This document shows positions 23,563 through 34,399 of a stretch of 64,000 nucleotides of DNA, one piece after another. A model generated the notes under the pieces. The model had not been told where the DNA came from. It did not search any database and saw nothing but the letters and a program-made list of their open reading frames with translations. Both the position numbers and the translations under genes were made by a program. Numbering within the stretch: the stretch's first letter is position 1; each line of letters begins with the position of its first letter. Source of the DNA: Brassica napus (lineage: Eukaryota; Streptophyta; Magnoliopsida; Brassicales; Brassicaceae); contig NC_063447.1 of the NCBI RefSeq assembly GCF_020379485.1, positions 61,493,452-61,557,451 of the forward strand. Direction: 5' to 3'.

Positions 23563-24151
23563 ATGGCAAACAAGAGCTTCAGAAGAGTTTTCAAACGTCA
23601 AGAAAGATCAAATATGCCTAAAGCACACATAAGTCTTTGTTTCGTCATCTTTTTATGTCTCTCCTCGCAAAATTTCATGAGAGTTAACTCACAGGTACCT
23701 GTTTAAGATTTCTCTAAAACAAATTTCAAAATGTTAAAAAAGTCCGTTATATATATATATATATATATCCATCTGAATTTCTCTTTGTTGCAGAGCCAAG
23801 GATCTTGGTGTATAGCGAACGCTCTTACTGATAATGAAATATTATTAAAGAACATAAATTTCGCATGTTCACAAATAGATTGTGGAATTATTTTGGAAGG
23901 AGGTTCATGTTATGATCCTAATACTCCTCTTAATCACGCTTCTGTCGCCATGAATCTTTATTATCAAGCTCAAGGAAGACACTATTGGAACTGCCAATTT
24001 GATGGCTCTGGTCTCATTACCGTCATTGATCCTAGTGAGTTTTGCCTCTCTACACAGTTATGTAACTCATCTTTGTCAATCTTGAATCAATATCTTATTT
24101 TATTCTCTCTTATTTTCAGGCCATGGGAGTTGCAAATATCAGTATAAGTAA
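23563..24151 (+). CDS. Small secreted X8-domain protein 2
   Basis: Exons 23563-23694, 23794-24034 and 24120-24151 give 134 residues. The plan matches the first X8 gene: a 17-residue basic lead, a second ATG opening a signal peptide that ends RVNSQ, and an X8 domain from QGSWCIAN. The first four conserved cysteines and the CYDPNTPLNHASVAMNLYYQ core are kept. The C-terminus reads HGSCKYQ instead of YGCCKFQ, so one extra cysteine is replaced by serine, which is closer to the usual GSC ending of X8 domains. Intron 1 contains a (TA)n run. The splice sites are standard, and it is probably functional. The substrate is inferred from the family only. Confidence 0.83.
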
Positions 24152-25064
24152 AAACATGCAAAGCTTTGTATTGGTTACAAAAATAAAATGAATAACAGAT
24201 AACTCTATTTATGTAATTTCATGTTTGCTATCTAAAGTTTGAGTGGCTCGATTTATCATATTCTACCATATTTGAGTTTCTATGATTCTACTATCTTCGT
24301 CATAACAACAAATTAATACTTCATCCATTTACAAAAAAAACTGTTAAGCTTTATAGCTTTTACCTTAAAAATGAATTAATAATAAACTGATTGGTACATA
24401 TTCTTTATGATTTACACAATATCTCATCTTACTTCTGATATGAGATATTACTTTTAACTTGTCTTCTCGAAATGATGATTCATGGCTTGTGTGTGCTTTA
24501 ATTACTGCTTTATCGATTCGGGTTAGTGATCGATTTTTATAAGTTTATGATACAATCCACATATGAATTTAATGTAATGACATAGGTAGGGTTAATTAGG
24601 TGTTAATGCGGTAAAATCTAATCTATATATCTCACACACGAGCCAAGGTGGCAGCATACGTAGACGAATTATAATGGGAAGGGAATGTGGGAAGAAGACT
24701 TGGCTTGTCACTTAGATAAAACATTTTAATATTCTGGCTTGACTAGTTGAGTTTATATATTTGTTTTTATCAATTTGAATTCCAAAGTTACAATATAGTG
24801 CGTTTAAATTAGTAAAACCATTATTATTCAAGTTCTTAGTATAGTTGTCCATAGTGGAGAAGAGTTTGTACTCATTTGAGTAGTAATTCAAATGGTAAAT
24901 AAGAGTTACGAAGATTGAAGAGAGTTCTTCTAATGTTGGTAGCAATTTTGTTTTGTGTTCTCATTTTGATCAAAAGAGTTTTTTTAAACAAAAACATTTT
25001 CTGTTTTGGTTAATAAGTTCTAAGATAAGCGAACCTGAACATATATAACTAAAACTGGTTATCT
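24152..25064. other. Spacer after X8 gene 2
   Basis: The first 300 bp resemble the 3' flank of the other X8 copies. The rest is AT-rich, with a short minus-strand open frame at 24712-24945 that has no recognised domain. I see no gene. Confidence 0.5.
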
Positions 25065-25410
25065 CAAGAGAAATCAGGAAACCGGTTCATATGGAAGAGA
25101 AGGTTCAGGTATCAATCCCAACGTAAGCCGCCCGTGCTTGAATATTGTGGACCCTTAAGCATAAATTTTTTTTTGCCCATAAATTATTAATTTCAGAAAA
25201 AAATGTTTAAAATCCTATAACTGTGTTTTGAACCCGCGACCCTAGAGTAAAAATAAGGATGGTTACCAACTGTGTTGTAAGCAACTCATGCAACAAAATT
25301 GGCCCCTAAAGCTATATTTCTGATTTTTTACTTCAAGCAGATGTTGACCAACCTATTGCCAGGCACGGCTCTGATAAGCCGAGGCATCCTAATCAAGAAT
25401 TAGCCTCTTC
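25065..25410 (+). pseudogene. Third relic of the Sas10-like last exon, split by an insertion
   Basis: 25070-25130 matches the last exon of the Sas10-like gene (AGAAATCAGGAAACCGG, then GGTATCAATCCCAACGTAAG). The match resumes at 25375 with AAGCCGAGGCATCC through AATCAAGAATTAGCCTCTTC. Between them sits a 243-bp insertion. The homology upstream of 25065 is lost. Confidence 0.75.
25123..25381. mobile_element. Small hAT-like insertion with 7-8 bp target duplication
   Basis: The insert (about 25131-25373) is flanked by GTAAGCCG on the left and ATAAGCCG on the right, a 7-bp perfect direct repeat. Its ends share a weak inverted CCGTGCYTG motif. Size and duplication length suggest a hAT-type MITE. 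Confidence 0.55.
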
Positions 25411-26175
25411 TTCATATGTCATCTCTTACTGGATCTTCTACTTTGCATTACACTCTATCTCATTAGTTGAGCAAATCATTGTTTTGTATTTTTTTGATGT
25501 TTAATCTGTCTTCATACATTTGCATCTCAAGAAGAAGAAAAGTTGTTATCCTTCAGGCAAGCTAAAGAGTACTCTAAATGTTCGCCCCAATTACAGATAT
25601 TCTTTTCTTTTAGATTGAAAAGGTAAATTGTAATTATTATGAGTTTAGATGTGTAACAAAATCTAAGATAATACGACAATTTGTATTGGTTGTTTTTTTT
25701 TTTTGAACAACCATGCTGGTTGTTAAAAGTTAATAATAACAGAGAAACTTTTGTGAAATCTGGCAAATAAATAAGAGCTCTAGTTTTTTTTCTTGACAAA
25801 TGATAGCTATATATAAAAGTCTATATAATCATATAGACATAAATACTTAATTAATTGTTTCGGTTTCATACAGTTTCTAAATATTATCTTAAAATATTTA
25901 TAGCTATTATCTTAAAATATAGAAGTCTTAAATTTGATATCTGAATTTTTCAGATATAAGAAAACTGAAAAACGTGATTGCACACACTTTAGTTTATATC
26001 TCCAAGGTTAGGACGACATGTGTTGCTGGAAAAAATGACAGTTACTTTTGTAAAGTTTGGAAAAGAACTTATGTTTACCTTTTGTAATTACTTCAAATTT
26101 ATAATACTTAAATGTATTTTTTTTTAGGTAAACGTCTCACATTACATATATAAGAGAACTTAAATCTAAATGTAA
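25411..26175. repeat. 3' flank and X8 promoter block (array unit 3)
   Basis: The Sas10-like 3' region continues to about 25620. AT-rich sequence follows, and then the X8 upstream landmark AGGTTAGGACGACATGTG at about 26005 with ACAGTTACTTTTGTAAAG. No gene. Confidence 0.6.
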
Positions 26176-26765
26176 ATGGCGAAGCAAAGCGGTAGAAGAG
26201 TTCTCGGACATCAAGCAAAATCAAATATGCCTAAAGCACACATAAGTATTTTTTTGATCATTTCTGTATACCTTTCTTCGGAAAATTTCACAAGAGTAAA
26301 CTCACAGGTACATGTTTAAGATTACTCCAAAACAAATTAAAAATGTAAATAAAAACCAGTTTTGTATATATATTTTTTTCATTTGAACTTGCTCTTTGTT
26401 ACAGAGCCAGGGAAATTGGTGTATAGCGAACCATGTTATGGATAATGAAAGATTACAAAAGAACATAGATTTTGCATGTTCTAAAATCGATTGTCGGATC
26501 ATAATGGAAGGAGGTTCATGTTATGATCCTAATACTCCGCTTAATCATGCTTCTGTCGCCATGAATCTTTATTATCAAGCTCAAGGAAGACACCAAAGGG
26601 ATTGCTACTTCGAAGGCTCTGGTCTCATTACAGTCATTGATCCTAGTGAGTTAGCCTCTTAAAAAAAATATGCAACTCTTCTCTGTCAATCTTGTATCAA
26701 TATCTTATTATTATTTTTCTTTTATTTCAGGCTATGCTTGTTGCAAGTATCAATATCTTAAGTAA
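26176..26765 (+). CDS. Small secreted X8-domain protein 3
   Basis: Exons 26176-26307, 26405-26645 and 26731-26765 give 135 residues with the same three-exon plan as its neighbours. The basic lead reads MAKQSGRRVLGHQAKSN, the signal peptide ends RVNSQ, and the X8 domain starts QGNWCIAN. The C-terminus is YACCKYQYLK. A glycine after the third cysteine is changed to arginine (DCRIIMEGG). All conserved cysteines are present and the frame is open through all exons. It is probably functional. Confidence 0.82.
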
Positions 26766-27423
26766 GAGGATGCAAAGCTTTGTATTGGTTACAAAAATAA
26801 ATTGAATAACAAAGAACTCTAGTTATGGAGTTTCATGTTTTGATATCTAAGTTTGAATGGTTCGATTTATCATCTGCTACAATATTTTAGTTTTCTATCA
26901 TTGTAAGAACAATAATTACTTTTTTAACATTTATACCAAAAAAAAAAACAATAATTACTTTATCCTTTACAAAAACTGATGAGCCAGTTAGTAATAAACT
27001 GACTGGTAGTCTTCTACTTTGCATTTCACTCTGCTTCATTACTTAGCAAATCATTGCATTTTAATTTTTGATGTTTAATCTGTCTTCATACATTTGCATT
27101 TAACGGAAAAAAAAATTGTTTGCCTTCAAGCAAGCAAAAAGATTAGCTAGTTAAATGTTCACCCAACTTTTAGATTATTTTCTTTTAAAATTTTAAATAT
27201 ATGAAAAAGTAAGGTGGGTGTTTCAAAAAAAAAAAAAAAAAAAAAAAAAATGAAAAAGTAAGGTGTCTGGTTCGAATCCGAGTGAAGCCAGCTTTTTCGT
27301 TTGTTCTCTCTCTCTATATATATAAAAAAAAAAAGACTAAACCCTGAGACGATGCCCTAATCTGTTTAGAGATCTCCCTTGTTTTGCATCGACTTTCTCG
27401 GCAGCTGCGGTTTATATATCATA
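26766..27423. other. Spacer with Sas10-like 3' relic and poly(A) run
   Basis: 27010-27160 is a fourth, non-coding copy of the Sas10-like 3' region (TTTCACTCTGCTTCATTACTT). A run of about 27 A residues lies at 27224-27250. The sequence after it includes GGTTCGAATCC, which resembles a tRNA box B and may be a SINE remnant; no full tRNA folds here. A CT-rich leader for the ATPase gene lies at 27305-27345. Confidence 0.5.
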
Positions 27424-28803
27424 ATGATCAAATTGATCAAATCAATGTTTCAGGCAATAACTCGTCCGATTCAATACCTGATCATCTCTTATCTCCGGTA
27501 TGTTTCCGGATCTCCTTCATTGACTGATACAAAACATGATCATTACGTCACCACGCTTGTCATCGAACACTCATACAAGTTTGTGAGGGAAAACATCCTC
27601 TATTCCTCCACTCACGCTTATGTTTTCAATAAGCTCGGCATAATTCACCCGGTCAATTACCATGTCGGCGAACTCACATTAGCCGATAGCTACCAAGGGA
27701 TCGAGCTCAGCTGGAGAATTTTCTATAATAAAAGTATCGGAAGGGAATCATTCGAGCTGAGATTTGACAAAAGACACAAAGACTTGGTCTATAACTCTTA
27801 CCTACCTTACGTAGAGAGCACGGCAAAGGAGATGACGACAATTCCGGAGGTGCACATATATTCTCACTCCTTTGACACTTGGGAAACCAAGCCCCTCGAG
27901 CACCATTCGACCTTTGAAACAATTGCTATGAAGGAAGAGCTCAAGCGTGGCCTCATCCACGATCTTGATATGTTCGTCCGAAGGAAAGATCTCTACGATA
28001 GAGCTGGGAGACCTTGGACGAGAAGTTACTTGCTGTATGGTCCACCGGGGACAGGGAAGACGAGCCTGGTGGTTGCTATGGCTAAGTACCTTAACTTCGA
28101 TGTCTACGACCTACAGCTCTCGAGAGCGGTGGAAAGCTACTTCAATCCAAGAAAACTGCTTTCAGGAGTCATGAACAACTCTATTCTCCTCGTAGAGGAT
28201 ATAGATGAGGTTAGCCTATTATTTTTATTTTATTTTTATGCATTACATTTATATGTCTTTTTCTTATACTTGGAAATCCCAAGCTTTGATTATTATATAT
28301 ATATATATATATATATATGTTCAAACTGTTTGGTGTATTTTTTTTTTTTTTTTCCTGGTGTGATCGATCGATAGGGATCGACGGTGTTGGTATTATCGAA
28401 CCTGTTGAGTAGCCTAACACTAGGGACACCATGGGGAGAAGCACGCATCGTAATATTCACGACGAAAAACAAGGATATGATTGACCCAACATTGCTAAGT
28501 CGTATGAGTATGAAAATTTACATGGGACATTGCTGTTTTGAGGGCTTCAAAGTGTTGGCGTCTACCTACTTGGGCCTCTCTCATGTCGACAATGATGAGC
28601 CACACCGTCTCTATCCAGACATCAAGCGTTTGATTGATGGACAAGTTATCACACCAGCTCAAGTCACGGTGGAGCTTATGGAGAGCGAAGATGTTGATGT
28701 GGTACTCGAAGGTCTAGTGAGGACTTTGGAGAGTTTAACATCAGATAAGATTGATGATGATGAAGATGAGGAAAAACATTTGGCATGTTTAAGAGACTTA
28801 TGA
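27424..28803 (+). CDS. BCS1-like AAA-type ATPase
   Basis: A member of the plant AAA-ATPase group related to mitochondrial BCS1. Exons 27424-28209 and 28375-28803 join in phase 0 to 404 residues. A hydrophobic N-terminal segment (about 10-30) suggests a membrane anchor, followed by the AAA-associated domain. Walker A is GPPGTGKT at about 206-213 and Walker B is ILLVEDIDE at about 254-262. The second exon has IVIFTTKNKDMIDPTLL, matching the second region of homology. The arginine-finger segment reads LLSRMSMKI where relatives have a longer LLRPGRMD form, and the loop after Walker B is short. ATP hydrolysis may therefore be altered. The frame is intact. The gene is not expected from the Arabidopsis order here, so it may be a local insertion within the X8 array. 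Confidence 0.8.
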
Positions 28804-29269
28804 GCCAGTCATATACACTTGAAGCGAGTCTTGCTAATCTTCCACAACATCTATTTTTAAAAAAATTAATTTACAAGTAACCAATTTTATGTGTCTATTT
28901 TTAGTTTTTTTTTTAATTGGAGAAAAAAAATATAGAGATGTTTTTGTTGAATCTTTGCCAATTCTAATACCAAAAAATCAATGAACAATACAGTATGATG
29001 ATGGTGCCAAAACAATGACCTAAATAAGTACCCTTCACAAATATTCCAAACAATGATCTTTGCCAATTCTAATACCAAAATATCAATGTACTATACAGTA
29101 ATGCTGCTTTGAGGAACCACAAAGAAGCTGAGCGAAGAAGAAGAGAGAGAATCACTTCTCATCTTATTATAACAAGCTCCGTAACGTGCTCTCTTGTAAT
29201 TCCAAGGTAATATAATTTTACCTAATTTTTAATTCATGCTAAATTGCTAATACTCTTTTCTATGGTTTA
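28804..29269. other. 3' flank of the AAA-ATPase gene
   Basis: A block with TTTGCCAATTCTAATACCAAAA is present twice, at about 28957 and 29058, as a direct duplication of about 45 bp. A purine-rich patch lies at 29110-29150. No gene is recognised. Confidence 0.5.
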
Positions 29270-29811
29270 TACAATAAAACTCTATAAATTAATAATGTTG
29301 AAGCTATGATATTTTATTAATTTACAAATTTTTTTTAGATTTTTATTTTTTGAATATATATATTTTTTTCTAAAATAAAAAAAAATATTTAATTTTTGTG
29401 TATATACATTAAATAAATTTTTGAAATTTGACATTCATATTATTTCTATTCAATTGTTTGGTGTATATAAAATATGTTTCATAGAGGTCAAAAGTGGTTT
29501 TATATATAATTTTCTAATCTCATCAAATATATAAAATGTTAAAAAAATATAAAGATAATTCTATTGTGAATTTAAATAAACAATATAATGGTTTGTTTAT
29601 GCATATATAAAATGTATATACATATAAATTATTAATTTTGTAATTTTAATGGGACCATATATTTAGATATGATTTTCTAAAATTTTATTATCTTATTATC
29701 TTATCGATTTGTGTTATATTTTGAACCGGTCAAACTTGAGATCAGAAAAAAATTATTGATTCATAGTATTTATTAATTTATAGATTATTAATTTATAGAG
29801 TTTCTATTGTA
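29270..29811. mobile_element. Emigrant-like MITE (pogo/Tc1-mariner type), copy 1
   Basis: The element 29272-29809 (538 bp) starts CAATAAAACTCTATAAATTA and ends with the inverted TAATTTATAGAGTTTCTATTG. It is flanked by TA on both sides. The terminal sequence, TA target and length near 540 bp match what I recall of the Arabidopsis Emigrant MITE. A second copy lies at 61611. Confidence 0.8.
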
Positions 29812-30293
29812 TACATCTTCACATGATTGCACACACTTATTTTATATCTCCAAGATTAGGACGATACGTGTTGCTCAAAATATTAACTATTACTTTTGTA
29901 AAGTTGAAAAGACGATGTTTACATTTTTTTAATTAATTTTATGTATGCAACTAGATTGTCAAATTTTGGAAGGAAATAATATGGAATGATCTATTCCATT
30001 CATTCCTAATTCCACAATTTTTTTTAACCATTTGAAATGAATATAATGGAATGTTTATTCTATCAATTCCACAAAATATAGAAAATTTAAAAGAAATCAT
30101 TTCATTACAATTTTGGTCACTGATTAATATAAAATGAAATATATTACATTTTTCATATTCCATTCATGTTATTTCATTCTTTTTTAGTCCATTAATTCTA
30201 TTTTATTTAGTAAGTTACCTATATAATACTTAAATGTTTTTTTGGGTGGACGTCTCTCTTTACATATATAAGAGGACTTAAATCTAAATGCAA
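29812..30293. repeat. X8 promoter block (array unit 4)
   Basis: Carries the X8 upstream landmark AGATTAGGACGATACGTG at about 29853, then TTACTTTTGTAAAG, and a GGAATGAAAT-rich patch at 29970-30190. Together with the other three copies it shows the promoter was duplicated along with the gene. Confidence 0.6.
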
Positions 30294-30630
30294 ATGGCTA
30301 AGCAGAGCTGTAAAAGAGTTCTCAGACGTCAAGCAAAATCAAATATGCCTAAAGCACACATAAGTTATTGTTTCATCATCTTTTTATATCTCTCCTCGCA
30401 AAATTTCATGAGAGTAAACTCACAAGTTCATGTACGTGTTTAAGATTACTCGAAGCATAATATCAAAATGTGAAGAAAAAAAATCAGTCTATAATTTTTT
30501 TCCATTTGAACTTGCTCTTTGTTGCAGAGACAGGGAGATTGGTGTATAGCGAACCATGTTACGGATAATGGAAGATTACAAAAGAACATAGATTTTGCAT
30601 GTTCTATAATAGATTGTGGAATTATATTTG

Positions 30631-31212
30631 TAAGAGCACCCATATCAAAGAACCCCCTCTTGGGGTTCATCTTTTAAATTTTTTATTATTAAATTTTTTT
30701 TCTTTTTCTTTTCGATTTTTTTTAAAAAAAAAAAAAAAAAAAAAACTAGACCAATCGCGGACCGCCACGACACGTGGGGCCCACGCTACAGTGATGAATT
30801 TTAGGAGAGAGGAGTTCAGCCAATAGAGCTTTAGAGCACCCACATCAATGAATCCCCTCTTGATGTTCATCTTTTCAATTTTTTATTATTAAATTTTTTT
30901 TTTTCTTTTTGATTTTTTTTTTTAAAAAAAAAAAAAACTAGACCAATCGCAGGCTGCCACGACACGTGGGGCCCGCGTTACAGTGATGAACTTTAAGAGA
31001 GAGAGGTTCATCCCAAAGAGCTTTAGGAGAGCGGGGTTCATGGAATTGAATTATTTTATTATTTTTTTTTCTTGATTTTCGTGTGAACTACCCCCTTAAA
31101 CTCTCAATGCGGGTGCTCTTAAGAAAAAGAGGTTCATGTAATTGAATTATTTTATTTATTTTTTTTATTTCTGTGTGAACTCCCCCATAAATCTTCAATG
31201 CGGATGCTCTAA
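30631..31212. mobile_element. PIF/Harbinger-type MITE (outer), TAA target
   Basis: The outer element is 30634-31209. It starts GAGCACCCATATCAAAG and ends with the inverted TTCAATGCGGATGCTC, flanked by TAA at 30631-30633 and 31210-31212. A 3-bp TAA/TTA duplication is typical of PIF/Harbinger MITEs. It contains a second copy of itself. Confidence 0.8.
30831..31121. mobile_element. PIF/Harbinger-type MITE (inner), nested, TTA target
   Basis: The inner element is 30834-31118 (285 bp), starting GAGCACCCACATCAATG and ending CTCAATGCGGGTGCTC, flanked by TTA at 30831-30833 and 31119-31121. Removing it restores the outer element, which then aligns with the inner one along its whole length (288 against 285 bp). 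Both contain GACACGTGGGGCCC. Confidence 0.85.
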
Positions 31213-31443
31213 TACTCCTGTTAATCATGCTTCTGTCGCCATGAATCTTTATTATCAAGCTCAAGGAAGACACCAAAGGGATTGCTACTTCGAAGGCTCT
31301 GGTCTCATTACCGTTACTGATCCTAGTGAGTTAGCTTCTCTAAACAATTATTTAACTTTTCTCTGTCAATCTTGAATCAATATCTTATTATATTTTGTTT
31401 ATTTTCAGGCTATGAAAGTTGCAAATATCAATATCGTAAGTAA

Positions 31444-32129
31444 AAAAAGAAGAATGCAAAGCTTTGTATTGGTTACAAAAATAATATGAATAACAGAGAA
31501 CTTTAGTTATGGAGTTTGATGTTTGATATCAAAAGTTTGAATGGTTCAATTTATCATATGCTACAATATTTGAGTTTCTATCATTGTCATAGCAATAAAT
31601 AAATAGTATATTCATTTACCAAAAAAACTTTTAAGCTTTATAGTTTTTACATTAAAAAATCAATTAGTAATAAACTGGCTGGTACACATTCTTGATGATT
31701 TACTCAATAATTCATCTTAGTAATTTGAAACAACAGTACACTACTACAATATATCAGCCTTAACGTATACAAAACATAAAATTTGTAATATTTTTCCTAA
31801 CCAGAAAATGTAAAATGAAAAATAAGTATTCATTTAAAACACCTGAAACGATTACTATAATATAAAATCACAATAAATAAATGAATCATTGTCGCAACAG
31901 AAAAAAAGTAAAATTTCAAGGTTAACGTTGTATCAAATTTCTCAATTTTTACTTCATTTAGCACCATTCTAAATTTCTAACAGAACATTCTAAATTTCTG
32001 TTTTTTTTTAATATATCTTAACGTTGTACCAAATTTCTCAATTTTTACTTCATTTAACACCATTCTAAATTTCTAACAGAACATTCTTGAGAGTTAACTC
32101 TAACAAGGCACACAAAATAAAGAAGTACT
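31444..32129. other. 3' flank of X8 copy 4
   Basis: 31470-31850 repeats the flank found after the first X8 gene. A 60-bp block with TTAACGTTGTA(C/T)CAAATTTC occurs twice, at about 31922 and 32018. No gene. Confidence 0.5.
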
Positions 32130-33000
32130 AGGATAGGATAACACATGTGCCCTGCACAGGGTGAGTTTATTTGTATATATTATCGATAATTTCTTTTATA
32201 TATTTGATCATTTTATTTATACATATACAATATTTTTTGTTATTATTATATAATTTCTTTCCGATGGATCAGATCAATTTTTATTAAAAATTATGGAACA
32301 AAACTATAATTAATATATCATGGGTTGATCGGATTGAACATTAAACAAATTATGACATAAAAACCTTATTTTTTCATCGAACACATTCTTGAAAAAAATG
32401 AACAGTATTTTTTCGACAGTTGAATTATTTTGACTTTTATCTTCCATATGGTTTTGAAAGCTTTCAAATCAACCATCAAATTGATATATGTCATTTTAAT
32501 GAATTTAGTCGTGTATTTAAGGAAAACTTACATTTTTGTAATTAAAGTCGTTTTAAGAAATTCAAAATATAGCATATAAGAAAAAATCTAATTTTTTTTT
32601 TTATTTTATGGTTAATGTAATTGTTTAATTTTTTTAATAATATAAAATTAAACGAAAATGAAGAAGGATGCAATTTTTTTTATCAAATCTTTATTATTCA
32701 TAATCATTAATTGCCATATATATGTAAATCATATTAGGTAATTCCGTAACTTTTATTTAAGGAAAGAATACACACTTCTTATATTTTAGGTTAATATAAT
32801 GTTCTCTAGTGTTATATAATTATGAAAAAACGGGACAACGCTAGATTAAACTATAGTTTATATTAGGTGCTCTAGAATTCTTAGAAATAAAATTTAGAAG
32901 ACATTTAGATGTGTCACATAAGCAAGAAGTTTTTTTTTAATTAATACAAAATTGAAGTTACATATTTTCAAATGCTTCTCAATTAATATACAAGGGATTG
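32130..33000. repeat. Dispersed AT-rich repeat, family B copy 1
   Basis: Starts near TAGGATAGGATAACACATG with the small palindrome TGTGCCCTGCACAGGG, and ends near CTTCTCAATTAATATACAAG. Long internal similarity exists with 41760-43290 (for example GGGTTGATCGGATTG and TAGGTAATTCCGTA). It is a non-coding DNA repeat, and its class is uncertain. Confidence 0.6.
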
Positions 33001-34399
33001 ACAGAAACAGTTGCAATATAACATGTTTTTTTTGTCATTAGTACTAATGCGTTTTAAAAAGATCGATCTGAACTCAACATCTCCAAGACGATTGATCAAT
33101 TATGATGAGAAAATTATGCAAAATTTTTAAGTAACATCTGTTTAAAAATTGTGCTGTTTTAATAAAAAAAAAAGTTACATCTATTATTTCTAGATTGAAC
33201 AAAAAAATGAATATACTCTTGAAGTCAATTGAATACAAAGACACTAGCTATTCTATTATCTGATTTTCAATGTTCTGTAATAATCTGTTATTATGGATGA
33301 TTCCTTCGTAACTTTCATCTTCTTTGCTACATCACTGACTTTGGTGGAACCGATGTGTTCTTGCACATCATTGTGAAACGGATTTCAAGTACCGCTAAGA
33401 TTCTTATCTTCAATGATAGACAATTCAATATCAATATTGAAGAAGAACGAGCTCGAAGAGAAAACAAAGAAGGTAACCGATGAACTTCTGCATTGAAGCC
33501 GGAATCGTCGCATGGAAAATAGTTTTGGTTGTGACGATTTAGGCTATGATTGATGCACAGAATGAGTAAACATCTATCTCCAGAGGAAACATTCTCTGAA
33601 ATTTTTCAGCGCGAGAGAAAATAGTTAGGAGTATTATATTTAGGATTCGATCGAATATGTTCCAATTAATACAAATAATTTTTTACTCTATATAATTTAA
33701 GTGGATAAACTTACTTATAAACATTTTAAAAACTTATAAGTGGATAAACTTACTTATAAACATTCAAAAAACGTACTTAGAAATGTAAACAGCTATTTTT
33801 TTTTATTTCTACATATAATTTGTACCATTTAGCATGATTATTTTACTTAAAATGTTAATTAATATCATATATAAACATGTATAAATTTTTTTAAAAATAA
33901 ATAAATTTATTATCGAATATTCGTTTAGTTTATTTCTAGGAAAAGACTATTCTCCATATAAAACACTACCAAGTTTTTTTTAGTTGGCATAGACTATCAA
34001 ATGATCCAATAAAAATCTACTAGTCTAATACAAATCCACCATACTATTATGTGTTACCGTTTGGTATACTAGTGAAGAGTTTTTGAGTTTGTGGTTACAA
34101 TGAGGTAAAAGAAGTGGTAGGCCAAGGTTGAGTGATAAAGTGGCCAACTGTTCCTCTATTTTCATGATGATAATCGAGCTAATTAAAAAACAAAAAATCA
34201 AAAGGTAAGAGAAAATAGAAAAGAAAAAGTTTGAAATCATCCCTTAACCAACTAGTCCCAGATCCAAAGTTGCAGACTTTTCAACAATTTCAAAGTAATT
34301 TTACCCATAAACACAAAGAAAAGATTAGAAGACTAATACTTTTCTTTAAATGCCCATTATAAAAATACAAATTAAATAGTTTCCTACTTTGTATGTGAG
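33001..34399. other. Intergenic, nothing supported
   Basis: AT-rich except for 33280-33620, which is less AT-rich but has no long open frame. A block with GGATAAACTTACTTATAAAC is directly repeated at about 33704 and 33742. The part after 34000 contains a short minus-strand open frame without a known domain. Confidence 0.45.

Larger units (their letters stand above)
30294..31443 (+). pseudogene. X8-domain gene 4, broken by nested MITEs
   Basis: Exon 1 (30294-30431) and the first part of exon 2 (30528-30630) read as in the other copies, through WCIANHV and IDCGIIF. The coding sequence is then interrupted by a 576-bp insertion and resumes at about 31210 with NTPVNHASVAMNLYYQ. Exon 3 is 31409-31443 (YESCKYQYRK). 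About 23 bp, including the GGSC cysteine segment, are missing at the left border of the insertion. Exon 1 has an extra GTTCAT before its donor. Without removal of the insertion no X8 domain can be made, so this copy is a pseudogene. Confidence 0.85.

Noticed and set aside
27260..27300. Possible tRNA because of GGTTCGAATCC
   Set aside because: Only a T-arm/box B-like piece is present. No acceptor stem, D-arm or anticodon arm can be formed. A SINE remnant is possible but unproven.
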